A stretch of DNA of 64,000 nt, taken from Panorpa germanica. Its lineage: Eukaryota > Arthropoda > Insecta > Mecoptera > Panorpidae. The notes below the pieces were generated by a model. The model was not told the DNA's origin and searched no databases. It saw nothing but the letters and a program-made list of their open reading frames with translations. Shown piece by piece: positions 11,400-22,649 of the stretch. The position numbers and the translations under genes were made by a program. Positions within the stretch are counted from its first letter, which is position 1; the number at the start of each line of letters is the position of its first letter. Where the stretch lies: positions 6,200,001 to 6,264,000 of the forward strand of contig OY783203.1 in NCBI GenBank assembly GCA_963678705.1, read 5' to 3'.

Positions 11400-11475
11400 T
11401 TTTTGCTGCAGTTTCACATTTGGTAGGTTATTACAAGCTAATTAAAGCGTTACATTGTGGTACATTTTATACTTG
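11400..11475 (+). mobile_element. TAGCTTG-palindrome MITE copy
   Basis: 'gcagtttcacatttggtaggttattacaagctaattaaagcgttacattgtggtacattttatacttgg' in outline. The same order of core, palindrome and 'gttacattg..gtacatttt' right arm is seen at 55100-55189. Confidence 0.6.
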
Positions 11476-11479
11476 GAAG

Positions 11480-13000
11480 TAACATGACAAAAGTGATTTT
11501 TGATATTTCTCTAATATATACTAATATGTATGTTGTTCCAGCATCATTTTTTATTGAATTCTCTAATAAACATTAAATATAAATAATTTATCAATCTTTG
11601 CAATTTTAAATATTTCGTTAATTTTAGTTTATTTCTACACAACCTTTATTTATTACTAATTAAATATTGCATAAAGTGAATTGGTTAAAGAACTACATTT
11701 ACTGAAATTTTTAATAAAATTTTAAAGAACTCTGTTATAGTCTGGACGTATAGTTAAATAGACAGACCCGTGAAAGTTATTTTATTATTAAAATACAGCA
11801 AAATACACAAGCATATAACGATTTGCATTTTATTACGCAATATTCGAAATCTAGTGAGTTCAACATTTGAACATTCATTATTCGTTTACCAAGAGACTTT
11901 GCGTCGGACAAGTTCGTGTTCGTCTACATAATAAATAAACAAATCTTCTTCATAAATAAAACGAATTATGTTTCATAGCTAAATTGTAAATTCCTCTTTC
12001 TGCATACAAATCACCTAACCTGAACGACCTTGGTTAATTGAATATTCAATAAGAAATAAAAAATATATCGAAAAATATATTTATTTATTTTATTGTAAAA
12101 ATGACATTGTATACTTTTTAATCTTTAACCTTCAGTTTTTGATAATTTAGACAAAATTGAATACGGATGCAAATTATTTCTTTTTTTTCACAAAAGAATC
12201 TCATTTTATATACTTTTTTAATTTTAAATATATAATTACCATTAATTAGTATGATAACAAAAAAGTTTTAAATTTAAATTGAATTTAAAAAATCTTTTAT
12301 TTATTTTTTGCTACTACTCTAAATCTCAGATACTAAAAATACAATTTTTATTTCAAAATAGAATCCAGTGTTTAAATTTGCTATTAAAAGCCTTAAACAA
12401 ATGCGTCAGTATGTTATTTATAACTATGTGCTTCACTCTACATATATTCTACGTGTTCTAATATAAATTTAATAGTATTTTAAAATTTAAATTAATGTAT
12501 TAATTTTTAATTGTCAGTTTAAAATGTTATTTAACTAATATAACAATGTTTAAATAATAGTAAAGCTTTTAAAACTAACTTAAAATTGTTCTCCTTTATT
12601 AACACATTACTGCTGTATATATGAACAATGGAATTTTATTATTCCTTCTATACAAAAGCGCCTGCATTTATATGCATATACTATTATTGTAACACCTAGA
12701 TTTCAACACGGTGTTCTATATATGCAGGTATAATATATTTCTCGCGGAACGTCAATGATAAGGTGTCGATAAATTTCGTAGAATCTACAGCATAAATCGG
12801 TAACATAAAAACATTTTTTAGGAACAATACATGCTTTTGTAAATAGAAAAATAACTTACATTATTACGTTTAGTCTCTATTATTTACTATTAGTCTCACA
12901 ACTTACTATGACTATATAAAAATGAAGCCATTAGAAAGAATTTAACTTATATCTTTGAATAAAATAAAATCGTTGAGGTAATAATCAGTTGATCAGAGGG
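11480..13000. other. AT-rich spacer, nothing recognised
   Basis: Long AT-rich interval with homopolymer runs. No SINE, inverted-repeat element or credible reading frame seen. Confidence 0.5.
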
Positions 13001-13001
13001 C

Positions 13002-13265
13002 TCAATTCTTAGATCAACCGCGTTGAGCACGACAGCGGTATATTCCGTGAAAGACATTCGCTTCTATAAGGCAAGAAAGAGGTTTGAGGAAATCATTTTC
13101 GAATCGGAAGAAACAAACAATAGTAGATTCGTAGAAAATTATTTCATCAAACACTATTACTCATTAAAAATTATAATTAAACATGGCGTAATATCTGTTT
13201 CCATTTATAGCGCAAGTACTGTGCATCCTCAAGTAGTTACGGTACTTCGCATACTTGAAAAATAA
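13002..13265 (+). CDS. Low-confidence ORF fragment
   Basis: A frame open for 87 codons after an in-frame TGA and ending in TAA, with no ATG near its start. The first half (to ~13150) is richer in G+C than its surroundings and charged (KARKRFEEIIFESEE), while the second half drifts to background composition. 'gatcag' just before 13003 could serve as a weak acceptor. I recognise no family. It may be an exon, a transposon coding remnant or chance. Confidence 0.2.
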   Translation, partial: SILRSTALSTTAVYSVKDIRFYKARKRFEEIIFESEETNNSRFVENYFIKHYYSLKIIIKHGVISVSIYSASTVHPQVVTVLRILEK

Positions 13266-13367
13266 AGGATAAATAGAAATAAATATTAATTTTGTCATTT
13301 CATAAATCTCCATGAATTCCAGCACCACGACATATCTTTATTTACATTACTGGATATATGATAGCTG

Positions 13368-13386
13368 CTACCTTGTGGAAAGGTAG
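13368..13386. repeat. Short hairpin CTACCTT/AAGGTAG
   Basis: Perfect 7-bp arms around a 5-nt loop, with further imperfect pairing outside (TTACATT near 13340 with AATGTAA near 13400). 'aggtagtaggtt' follows the right arm. Confidence 0.4.
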
Positions 13387-13811
13387 TAGGTTAGCAATGT
13401 AACACCGTGTTGTAATCTTACTGATTAATTCCAAATTAGCTAATTTCAATATAGGAAACGAAGTTTGTAGCTCGCTTGTCAAAATATAGTATTTTAAAAT
13501 TAATATCAAAATAATGAATATAAATTTATTATTAATGTAATTAATTTACTTAAAATAAAGTTTCCGTTTTAATTTTGTTACTAAATAAAACCGTATGTAC
13601 TCTTATGTACAATTGACTACATAAAGCATTAAGATCATTAGATGCACTTAAAATAATTAAAAGTTTGCTACTTAAAGTTAGGTTATCTATATTACAATAA
13701 AACACGATTGCAATCCTGAGCAGTCATTAGCCCCCAAATCTTCCCAAACCGAATGTGATTACAACTGTTGTTAGTGAGAGATCGAACGTGTATGCGAGTG
13801 AGATAAAACAC

Positions 13812-13909
13812 GAGGAAAGGCACACGAGTCGGCTGATTGCAAACTAAACGCGAAACGAAGTTTCGGGGCTAAGGTTTGCAACCAGTCGCGTCGTGTGCGG
13901 AGGGCCTTA
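13812..13909. mobile_element. GC-rich palindromic MITE-like hairpin
   Basis: The left arm (13817-13845, ...GGCACACGAGTCGGCTGATTGCAAACT) pairs imperfectly with the right arm (13871-13905, AGGTTTGCAACCAGTCGCGTCGTGTGC). The apex is CGAAAC-GAA-GTTTCG (13851-13865). It is far richer in G+C than the flanks and ends in 'ggagggccttag'. This is a small foldback element rather than a gene; there is no open frame of note. Confidence 0.6.
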
Positions 13910-14482
13910 GTAAATTAATGCAAAAACAAATGTTATCTGTAATACAAATCAGAAGTGGGTATCAATGTATAAACAAAAACTGTCTTTAATTTATATGGTA
14001 TAAATAAATATTTCTCTCATTAGAATGTTAATTTTATTTAAAAAATTATGATTTAAAAATATTCTTAACATGAACCGTATAAGTAACCCTGCTTGATACC
14101 TGTGTTCCCCATAAATCATAAGAACAGGCGGAACAATTGCCTGTCACATATTAAATGTTTTTAACAATATTAGCAGTTGTCGTATTATCATATTACCTAT
14201 AAACATTTTGTGATATGTGATGTGATACGATCAGCAAGTAATGAGTTTGTATGTACAACGTGTATCAAACTATCACTGAAGTTAATAGGTAAACAAAATA
14301 ATACTTTTTAAAATAATTTAACAAAAATATTTATTACAGATATATACAAATTATTTATTTATTATTTATATTGTTTTAATTATATTAATAAAAATGATAT
14401 TAATTTTTAATTTATTGTAAGATATATCTGCAGCAAATATTTCAGTTTGTTCTTGTTGATAATAGTCAGGTACTGCAGAAAT

Positions 14483-14533
14483 GGTCCTCAAATAATTTCA
14501 GATTTATACACGAAACTATTTAAGGAACATTCC
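14483..14533. repeat. Hairpin repeat, copy 1 of 3
   Basis: 'ggtcctcaaataatttcag...gaaactatttaaggaacattcc'. Related to the copies at 14632-14683 and 15010-15060, each an imperfect palindrome of about 50 bp. Confidence 0.45.
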
Positions 14534-14631
14534 AAACAGTAGCTGACATCATTCTTGTAGTCATTTTTTAATAACTATTAGAATTATTACGTATTCATTT
14601 ACACCAAAAGTGTTTATTATCTAATTTGGAA

Positions 14632-14683
14632 AGGGCCCTCCTAAATAATTTTTCGAATATTAAAATCACTTAAGAGTATCCTC
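14632..14683. repeat. Hairpin repeat, copy 2 of 3
   Basis: 'gggccctcctaaataattt...aaaatcacttaagagtatcctc', matching copies 1 and 3 in order: G/C-rich end, TAAATRATTT, AT-rich loop, TYAYTTAAG, pyrimidine-rich end. Confidence 0.45.
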
Positions 14684-15009
14684 TTTCAAAAAAGATTATT
14701 GACGGTTACTTTTAAGCTTTAAAATATTATAGCATACTTTTAATTTGAAACTAGTTTTGTTAATTTCTGCATCAGTATCATCGTAGATCATCGTCTCCTT
14801 GTGTAGGATTTCCCACAATGATTTTTGAATTTTAAACAAAATCATTTTGGGTATGTCCTTACACAAAATGACAAGTTGTTGTTTCTTCTTATAATTTTTT
14901 TTAGCTAATAAGATTATAGCAAGGAAATATATATACGTTTGAAATTATTCAAATTAATTACTTTCTCAATTTATAATTACCCGACGTTGTTCAATAGTTT
15001 TAGGAGGAC

Positions 15010-15060
15010 GGCTCTAAATGATTTTAATATTATACACAAACTCATTTAAGGGCGGTCCCC
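15010..15060. repeat. Hairpin repeat, copy 3 of 3
   Basis: 'cggctctaaatgattttaat...aaactcatttaagggcggtcc'. TAAATGATTT pairs with AAACTCATTTA; this is the best preserved of the three. Confidence 0.5.
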
Positions 15061-15069
15061 ACAAGAACT

Positions 15070-16180
15070 AGTGAAAATATCTGAAATTTCGGTTAATAAT
15101 TCCAAATAATTATTATTCTCGTCTCACACACATATTTGTTATGACTGATATTTGACAATTCAACATTTATTGATCAAATTTAAAAAATTTTATCAATAGG
15201 TATATGTAAAGTGATAAAGAATTAAGAAAATATTATTTGACGAATTCGTGAAAAGTTTATAAGAAACTCTGGTAACGACTTACCGTCACTTGTCACTAGT
15301 AAGTATAAACTTAAGTGTGACAACTTCAAAGACTTTGATTGTTTGTTTATTGTTTAAAATGTATTTTAGAATATAACAAATAGTAACTGAATAACAAATA
15401 AATTTACATGGATTTAATTTTACAAAAAAGTGAACGTTATTAGTATTGCGCGAATGTAACATTTATATAACTGATTATTAAGTTTTTACCATTTACAAAA
15501 GTATTATTAAACGACTATGTATGTTTTACACAGTAATTTATATTTACAATGTAACTACAATATTCAAACTCACACTATTACAAATAATTACATTATTAAT
15601 ACAAAATTTATGAAGTTTTATGCGTTTGTAGTCTATTTATTAAAAATGCTTTCTCTATTAAGTCTAATCAATTTTAGAGAATATTTAACAGTGTCTAGGT
15701 CACACCCCATAAATAGTAAAAGTTATTGTAGATCAGGGATTAGCAAGTAACACCTTTTCTAATTTCCTTTGCTTTGTATCATATGCCAGTACTTAGTAAA
15801 AGTGTTTTCAATCCATGTATAGTGCAGCCAGACGTAATACGAAATCTTTTGTATAATAGCTTCAAGTATTCTTATAACGCTATTTCGTGCTACGTGTAAC
15901 ACAAAAACCCGTGTACTGTATTAGAAATGTTATTATAATTACGTGCCAAAAAAGTTGTCAAAAGAAAACAACATGCACTAAAACATATAATAACAATAAC
16001 ATTATAAATATAAACTTACATTTTGTGGTTTTGTGACACATATACATTTTTTACATTGTTATTATTTTACACGAATGAAATAAATTTATCTTATATTATA
16101 TAGTATTAGTTTTAGTCAGATATATTTTCTTTTTTCATACGTTAAAAAATAATATGAGTTTATAAAAATAATCGTTATCT
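15070..16180. other. AT-rich spacer, nothing recognised
   Basis: AT-rich interval. A 77-residue open frame at 15517-15750 has background composition and no supporting signal, so I do not call it a gene. Confidence 0.5.
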
Positions 16181-16191
16181 GTGCATACTAG

Positions 16192-16810
16192 TAGAGTGGC
16201 CCTTATTTACTCTTGGTGAAAATTATTTTTGAGATTTTTTATTGCGGTTTGGTTCCATTGCATGAAAAAATAATAGGTGTAAAATTTCAGATCAATCGGA
16301 TAATGGGAAAGGGTGCCCCAAGAGCCTGGAAAATTATATAATCCCATACATTTTTTAAAAAATTTATTTATTTTGCGAAATAATAATTAAATACATTATA
16401 CTATATTATTTTATTATACACTTTTCTGTGCATAATAAATATTTTGTAAAATAAATATATAAAATCGTGATTTTGTAATTTTTCGATTCTCGTGGATTTA
16501 TAGTAAAGGAACTGATTTTCACGTATTTCTCGAAAATTGTTAGTTATACGAGAAAAAGTAATAGATGATTAAATATGTATTTTTATTAGATCTACAACTT
16601 TTGCGCAATAAGTTTTTGCATAAAATTAATATTTCTCAAGATATAAGAATTTTAAAAGAAAAATCTGTGATTTTTCAATTTTCGAGGCTTGGGGCACGTT
16701 ATCCCGTTATCCGATTGACCTAAAATTTTAGACAGATCATTTTTTTAGGCATTGGCACCAAATGGGATGCCGCAAAAAAAAATTTTACTTTGAAAATAAG
16801 GCCCACTCTA
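16192..16810. mobile_element. 620-bp foldback element, hAT-like
   Basis: Both ends carry long imperfect inverted repeats of about 130 bp. The left begins TAGAGTGGCCCTTATTTA; the reverse complement of the right begins TAGAGTGGGCCTTATTTT. Inner matching blocks include 'atcaatcggataa' / 'gtcaatcggataa' and 'gtgccccaag' on both arms. GTGCATAC at 16181-16188 and again at 16811-16818 fits an 8-bp target duplication of the nTnnnnAn type used by hAT transposons, with one extra TAG on the left side. The centre is AT-rich and has no transposase frame, so it is non-autonomous. Confidence 0.65.
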
Positions 16811-16904
16811 GTGCATACCGATTATAATACATATAATATACGCACGTTGCATAAAGTAATATATATTGTACGCCTGAATTATAGCCTGCAACTATAACAT
16901 TCAT

Positions 16905-17022
16905 TTTTTAAGTACCGAAACACTATCCATCCAATCAAACCCAGAATGTATAACTCTGGTCCGGGGATCGAATCTGAAGACACAAATTCGCCCACTGTGC
17001 CCTCACTGCGCTCTCTTAACAT
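16905..17022 (-). mobile_element. SINE 5'-half fragment
   Basis: 'aaacccagaatgtataactctggtccggggatcgaatctgaagacacaaattcgc...ctctcttaaca' is the reverse complement of the SINE head, with B box GATTCGATCCCCGG and an eroded A box. Confidence 0.65.
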
Positions 17023-17029
17023 TCATAAA

Positions 17030-18500
17030 CTGTATAAAATATTAAATCGTATTCTTAGAAAGTTGTGCATGCTATAAAACCAAAACAACCTATAGAAAAT
17101 AAAGTTCTATATTGCTTTAGTTTTTCGTAAGTTAAATTATAAACCGGTCGAACAATAGAATCACTTAATTATGTCAATATAATTTTAAATGAAATACATC
17201 AAATGAAAGTTTTCTAATTTTCTTTAATAGCTTCTGTATTATAACAAAGTTTTGAACCACTGGGGACATATTTTGTTAAAGCTAAGCAGTGATCAGATTT
17301 ACTAGGCCTAGCACGCACGCATATGGGAAAATGTGACCAGAATGGAATTGTAGTGCATAAATTCAATACAACAACATCGTATCCGTATGTCGAAGTAATC
17401 GTGTCGCATGTAAGACATGTGAGTCAGGATTCAGAAATAGGGCTGAACAAAAATGTCGAAGTTTTACTAAACATCGATAATTTTAGGAATATTTAACATC
17501 GATATTATTAATGGGCTTGTGTCCTCATTTTTTAGTGGTCGATTTTTCAATTGTTGATTGAACTTGATGTTAATAAATGTTTATTGGCGTGTCTATTTTA
17601 TTAAATATCTAAATGTTGACGGAGATATAGCAATTAAAAGTTTGAATTGTACTTTTAGCACTAGAAACGGTCGACAATATTTGTATGACGTGAAATACAT
17701 TTTAACGTCAGTTATTTGTTGAGTAGGTCAGTGCTGTAGTAATGTTTTGTAGCTGTTGGTAGTCAAATAATCAAGTCAAGTCAAAAGCTTTACTTCAGAA
17801 AGTATAAACTTAAGTCGAAAGATAACTTTTGATATGTAACCTTACATTATTTTAAAATAAAAAATGTAAATTAACAAGTTATCTTTTTTATGTTAAATAA
17901 ACCATAAATATATGTAATTGATAATAATTATTAATTGATGTAATTATCGTACATAACCTTAAATCTTATACGAATACTTATATTAGTTCATTTTGGATTT
18001 ATTTACTTTATAATTCGTAATTCTATGAGACAGATATATATTTTTTCAATTTTCCTGCTCTGATAATATTGAACTGTCTATAGTAAGATAATAATCTTTT
18101 AAATAATGATATACTATAATAAGATCTTTAAAACTATGTTTAGAAACTATATAAAAGTATGCTTTGTAAAGTCATATTATAAATTCTAAAATTCTAATTA
18201 TGTATAATATTTCCTGTATTTTTTTTTTTAATTTCAAATCGAAACTCATGTTACCACAGGTACATTCAAATATGTTTGTTGTAACTGATGTAAATATTTA
18301 ACCAAATACTCTGCGATTAAAGAAAAGATTTTTGTTGTAACAACATCAATATCAGTGCTTAATATATTCCTAATACACAAGTTTACTTTTGAAATTTGAT
18401 CATTAACATTCTTAAGTAACTTTGATTTGTCTTTAATTCAATTAAACAACATAACATTTTTTTGTATGTAATAAAAAATCGATGTATGAAACCAATAAAA
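17030..18500. other. AT-rich spacer with CGATA-type motif patch
   Basis: Mostly featureless AT-rich DNA. At 17462-17505 there are 'aacatcgataattttagg' and 'aacatcgatatt', members of a dispersed motif also seen at 18478-18533, 52815-52885, 53750-53780, 55830-55875 and 56693-56776. No gene recognised. Confidence 0.5.
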
Positions 18501-18503
18501 TTT

Positions 18504-18788
18504 TTATCGATATTTTCCAAACCATCGATGACCATCACTAGTCAGAACTAAATATTTATCAATCTTTGTCTTTTTTTTATTTAGGGAGTTCTTGTTTGTT
18601 AAAAGAAGGAAAGAGGTTGAGGTATAATAACATACGATGTCGTATGTAACATAACAAATTTTATCGGCATATAGAAGAAGTGATTTTGATCTCTGTCTTA
18701 TCTGCTGTGGAGTGTTTACAATATCCGGTATATAAATGTACGTTTTAGAAATCCCGCTGTGGCAGTGTATTAGAAAAAAGGTTTGCAT
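18504..18788 (-). CDS. Low-confidence 94-residue ORF
   Basis: ATG-to-TAA frame of 94 residues with near-background composition. Its N-terminal ~55 residues are mixed hydrophobic/polar. Its last ~15 residues are translated from the CGATA-type repeat patch at 18510-18535, which argues against a conserved gene. No family recognised. Confidence 0.12.
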   Translation of the reverse strand: MQTFFLIHCHSGISKTYIYIPDIVNTPQQIRQRSKSLLLYADKICYVTYDIVCYYTSTSFLLLTNKNSLNKKKTKIDKYLVLTSDGHRWFGKYR

Positions 18789-18810
18789 TTTATTTTATTC
18801 TATTGTATAT

Positions 18811-18890
18811 ACAGGGTGTTTGATGCATTGATTTCGACATCGTAATTGACACATGAAAGTGTCACGGTTTTCGAAATATCGGTGTTAAAA
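18811..18890 (+). repeat. CAGGGTGT-type repeat terminus
   Basis: 'tatacagggtgtttgatgcattgatttcgacatcg' resembles the 'TATACAGGGTGT' start common to short insect transposons. Only one end is apparent and no partner inverted repeat was found within reach. Confidence 0.35.
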
Positions 18891-19329
18891 TTAATTTGTT
18901 AGCAACAGTTGTAATCAAAAGTAAAACATTACTTCATAATATTGGTGATATTAATTCGTTTTTTTATTGTTTTGTTATAAATTTCATTTATTAGTACTCT
19001 GTATTTCTTATATTATTAGCTCTTCTTTCATAAGTTTCATTTAGCTACTCGTATAATTATCTCTTAATTTAGTCTAATTCGGTTTTAATGTTTTATTTCA
19101 TTTTGTTTTTTAATTTCTAGTTATGTACTACCTTTTGTGACCTATTTTATTGATTGGTGAAAAATAAATTTTCCCTACTCATAAACCTTCGTAAGAATAG
19201 CTTTCAAGGATTATAAGGTCTTAGGAAACCATATTTTTTGGATCAAACCCTTTTAGTTATGTAATAACTACATAACACCTATTTAGATTAAATATTAGTA
19301 GGTTTTACTTAAGATAAATTGCATTAATA

Positions 19330-19541
19330 TAGTTCAAATTACAAGATTTGGCGGCGACACATACTTAAAACAAGTTGTGGGATATAAACTGCCGATATAA
19401 CTAAAAGCACTGTCTCACTTATTTTTCTATAATGTATATAGAAACGAATAAGATAAAATTCATTATCGTATTATAGAATTATACCGCTCTTATGACCTCT
19501 TTTAAGTATAAGTCGCCGCCGAACTATCGTGATTTGAACTA
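19330..19541. mobile_element. TA-flanked MITE, family A, copy 1
   Basis: Terminal inverted repeats TAGTTCAAAT...ATTTGAACTA with subterminal GGCGGCGAC / GTCGCCGCC, flanked on both sides by TA. The body ('caagttgtggg', 'tataaactgccgatataact', 'ttattttctataatgtata', 'aaaattcattatcgtat') is almost the same as the copy at 39661-39868. TA duplication and TIR structure suggest a Tc1/mariner-type mobiliser. It contains no coding frame. Confidence 0.8.
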
Positions 19542-20199
19542 TATAGCGTAATACCCATGTTAGTTGTATTGCGGGTATATATATTAATTAAAAATATTTA
19601 ACTTTTATTTATGATTATCTTACTATACTGTATAACAAATTTTAAATTTATAGTTAACTATATTTTTACCCTGCCCAGAAACAGTTAATGTACCTGCAGC
19701 TCCATTTTTTAAGACTATCCCATACAAATCTGCAATATCAATCTCATTTTTGTTTTCAATTATTAGATTATATTTTGTTCATAACGTAAATAACGTTTTA
19801 GTAAAACTGTTGTAGCAAAATATTTGGAGTCACCCTGCAACTTTAATAGAAACAATCTATGGCAATAAATATTTAAAGCACATGATATTCGGTGACGCAA
19901 TTCTAATAAATTGAGTCGATCGTCGACTGCTGGTCGTCGGTGGTCAGTGGTCGGTGGTCGGTCGTTGTTTGATCATTTGCCATCTTTTACGAGCTGGCTT
20001 ACACTAAATTACGGTTACTTAATTTATCTCTTTGAAAACTGTTTTCTAGACACGTTAAAAACAAATAAAATTGTCCCATTTTACTTTAGATGGTTTGGTT
20101 GTCATATATAACTATATACCACATACATACTCTCATAATATATATCTATATAACTAAAAAACTTATTAATTAGAATGTACAGAAAGCCTCACACATCTG

Positions 20200-20540
20200 C
20201 TGCTAGGTTGTTAGCCGTCAGTTTTGAATTGGGGTCGACTATGGGTCAGGGGAATGAAGTGTATATGACGTGAAGAGGGGGGACGGTTTTGGGCGGTTAA
20301 AGGATGCGGGTCTAATCGTAAACTAAGAGAGAGGTCTGTGTCCGCCACCGCCGTTCTCCGTTCGCCGTTCGCCCGGCTCTGGGACTTTGGTATTCGCCTG
20401 ATCACAGGCCGAATGGGTCTCAGTTAAATAGGTGATCCCTAACAAAGCCACTGCCCTAATCCTAATGGCAGCGAGATGTAGAGTTTAGTACGGCCTGTAC
20501 CCGTTCTAATGCATAGATTAGAGTCCTCTTTACACCGTAC
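20200..20540. other. GC-rich island, possible exon or regulatory block
   Basis: A sharp rise in G+C over about 340 bp (ggggtcgactatggg, gccaccgccgttctccg, gttcgcccggctctggg). On the minus strand 20211-20405 is open for 64 codons (Arg/Ser/Pro-rich, GTG first codon, no ATG), which may be chance at this composition. The plus strand has an imperfect dyad in 'gccactgccctaatcctaatggcagc' (20446-20471). No splice signal is compelling. I cannot tell a first exon or promoter from an enhancer. Confidence 0.3.
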
Positions 20541-20659
20541 TAAAGTAAATTTTAATTTTAATTTATCGTAATATATAATCCTTTGACGCATCTGTTGTGT
20601 TTTCCATATATGATACTACAGTTCTTACGAATATTTATAGCGATATAATATAATTTGTT

Positions 20660-21013
20660 CTATTTGTTATCCCAAACGCTTCCTAGTTCTGTTATAAGTA
20701 ATACTGTTGCCTTCGTTTTGCTCCTTGCTTTAAATAATTCGTTGATAGTGATCAGACTCGAATTAACAAGTAGATAAATAAGACAATTGTGACTAAATAC
20801 AATTGATTTTGAGTTTTTATGCCACTTAAACGCTAAAAGCGACGCTTTCACGAATAACAATGTACCTAACAAAACAATTTGAGTTCCTATAAAAGCCATT
20901 ATGTTCAATATTATAGTTACTAGATGCGTATCGGTCCAATATAGTACCCCAAAAACTCGATTATGACTAGATACAATTGATTTCGAGTAGGAGATAAAAA
21001 GAGATAATTTCAA
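20660..21013 (-). CDS. Low-confidence 117-residue ORF
   Basis: One of the longer frames here, ATG to TAA. It has hydrophobic stretches at residues ~38-62 and ~77-90 and a polar C-terminus (ELFKARSKTKATVLL). Two imperfect direct repeats underlie it: 'actaaatacaattgattttgag' (20790-20811) and 'actagatacaattgatttcgag' (20967-20988). They give the repeated 'SKSIV.SHN' peptide. No family recognised and no ortholog can be named. Composition is close to background. Confidence 0.18.
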   Translation of the reverse strand: MKLSLFISYSKSIVSSHNRVFGVLYWTDTHLVTIILNIMAFIGTQIVLLGTLLFVKASLLAFKWHKNSKSIVFSHNCLIYLLVNSSLITINELFKARSKTKATVLLITELGSVWDNK

Positions 21014-21362
21014 AAAATCTGAAAAACATCTATTAATTTCGATACGGCACTGATAGTTACTTATATTAAATGTATTTTGTTCTGCTTATGAAGGTTCTGT
21101 TTTATGTCTAGCACTTTTGTCACTGTGTGAGAGTGTAACACACAGTGACGTGCAATTTTCTTTTACAACATACGCGATTTTTATGAATGAAGTCTAATTA
21201 TGTAAGAAATGAATCTAACTCTCTCTTCCCTATTAACGCAGTTTAGACTTCTAATTTAAAATTGAGAATAGATAATAATAATATGCAAGAACACTAATAT
21301 AATACAAATTAATATATTGTTAAAAAATACATTATTTAATTTTATTGTAAAAAAATTGTCTT

Positions 21363-21410
21363 GTAATGCAATTTCACATTTGCTAGCTTGTCACAAGCTA
21401 ATTAATTTAA
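21363..21410 (+). mobile_element. TAGCTTG-palindrome MITE, core only
   Basis: 'gcaatttcacatttgctagc' followed by the perfect palindrome TAGCTTG-TCA-CAAGCTA (21384-21400) and 'attaattt'. This is the cleanest copy of the family core in the window. Confidence 0.7.
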
Positions 21411-21489
21411 AATTGTGAATTTATTCACATGGTTTGTGTATTGATTTCGTTTATAAAATATGTACATTTTCATTTTATTTATTCTGTGG

Positions 21490-21600
21490 ATGCAGTGACC
21501 GAAAAAGTTTATGCATTGACACCAGATTGTTATGTCATGAGGCTTGATTCCCGGAAGGAATAATATTTTCTGTGCTTCAGTTCTAAACCGTATTAAAAAG
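21490..21600 (+). mobile_element. SINE 5' part
   Basis: 'gcagtgaccgaaaaagtttatgcattgacaccagattgttatgtc', then a diverged B box (GGCTTGATTCCCGG) and 'aataatattttctgtgcttcagtt'. Head and start of the body match the family; the tail is lost. Confidence 0.6.
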
Positions 21601-22083
21601 CAGTATAGTTGATTGATTAGTGCTCGAAATGGTCTGATATTAAATAATTAAAAAATATCTTATTGTTCAATATTTATTATATGCATCTACATATTTTTAT
21701 CGTTTTTGTTTCATCCGTATATTTTATCATATTTACTTTTGAAATATACTCGTATATTGTGCATGAAATGATTAAAAGTTATTTTAAGTAACAAAGAAAT
21801 TACTTTGATAGGTCGATTAGTATCAGTGTAAAAATAATAAAACTTAACTAAGCGAATCGAGTGAGAGTCGCAGCTCTGTTAGTCTGTAACTCTGTAACTA
21901 TGTAGCTGTACAGTTCTAAAGAAGAGTAATGCGTTCAGTAATTAGCGTAGCTTAAGTAAACCATTCGACCCAGATGGACGTTTAATTGAGTAATTAATTA
22001 CTCTGTACATTTAAACATAACCCAACACCCAAGCGCGGCATACGAGCACAATGTCTTCTATTTGAATCTCCACAGTTGTTTGC

Positions 22084-22118
22084 TGGGTATTGGGCAATGG
22101 GCATTGGGCATTGGGCAA
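22084..22118. repeat. Heptanucleotide array (GGGCATT)n
   Basis: Five units of GGGCAAT/GGGCATT/GGGTATT. Read on the minus strand it falls in an open frame (22011-22226). Although that frame looks protein-like, the array is the likelier explanation. Confidence 0.75.
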
Positions 22119-22297
22119 CGTGTCCATTGCTGCCGCCACATCAGACACCCAATGCTTAAATCGTTTTAAATTTGCGTGTGTATATATATAACCCTTATAT
22201 CCGTATATCCAAACAGTCCATAACACATCGGGACATGTACCAAGGCATTAGTATATATGAAATAAATAAAATCTGAACATAATTACATGGTTATTAG

Positions 22298-22649
22298 GCA
22301 GAGTCCAGCGGCACGGTTGTCCGGCCTCCCATCCCTCTCTCCAAGCCAACTACCCTGCCTACGAGGAACCGCAGCATTAAAGTAAACCGACTGACCAAAC
22401 ATCCCTTGTGCTCGGCACTCTCCCGGGCTGATATCAGAGCAATTAATCAAATTGTTTTAGTTGGGTCGCGGAGTTTTATCTTAGCCAAACACGCCGTAGG
22501 GCAGCGAAGGGATACATTTCACACAGAACGCTGTCGGAGGGTGGTGGGAGGGTCAGAATCAGAACATTCTAGGAGAGTGGTGGAAATACAACCCCACTTT
22601 CCCATTCCGAATGTACGAGTAATAACAGAATGGCAGACACGATACCGCG
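22298..22649 (+). CDS. Candidate exon A of a two-exon model, unknown protein
   Basis: Clearly GC-rich against the background. Following 'ggttattag' (acceptor) the frame is open for 117 codons plus one base and reaches a strong donor, CCGCG|GTGAGC at 22650. The peptide is basic and Arg/Val/His-rich (SRADIRAINQIVLVG near the middle, VITEWQTRYR at the end), with no methionine start, so it would be an internal exon. The leftover base is completed to GAG by the first two bases of exon B at 23462. No family recognised. The acceptor is weak in pyrimidines. A CpG-rich enhancer or non-coding exon is the main alternative. Two TACGAGTA/TACTCGTA octamers lie inside or just after it (22614, 22741). Confidence 0.35.

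Noticed and set aside
13380-13400. Twelve bases 'aggtagtaggtt' identical to part of let-7
   Set aside because: The seed differs (AAGGTAG for GAGGTAG), the loop is too short for a pre-miRNA and the star arm does not match.
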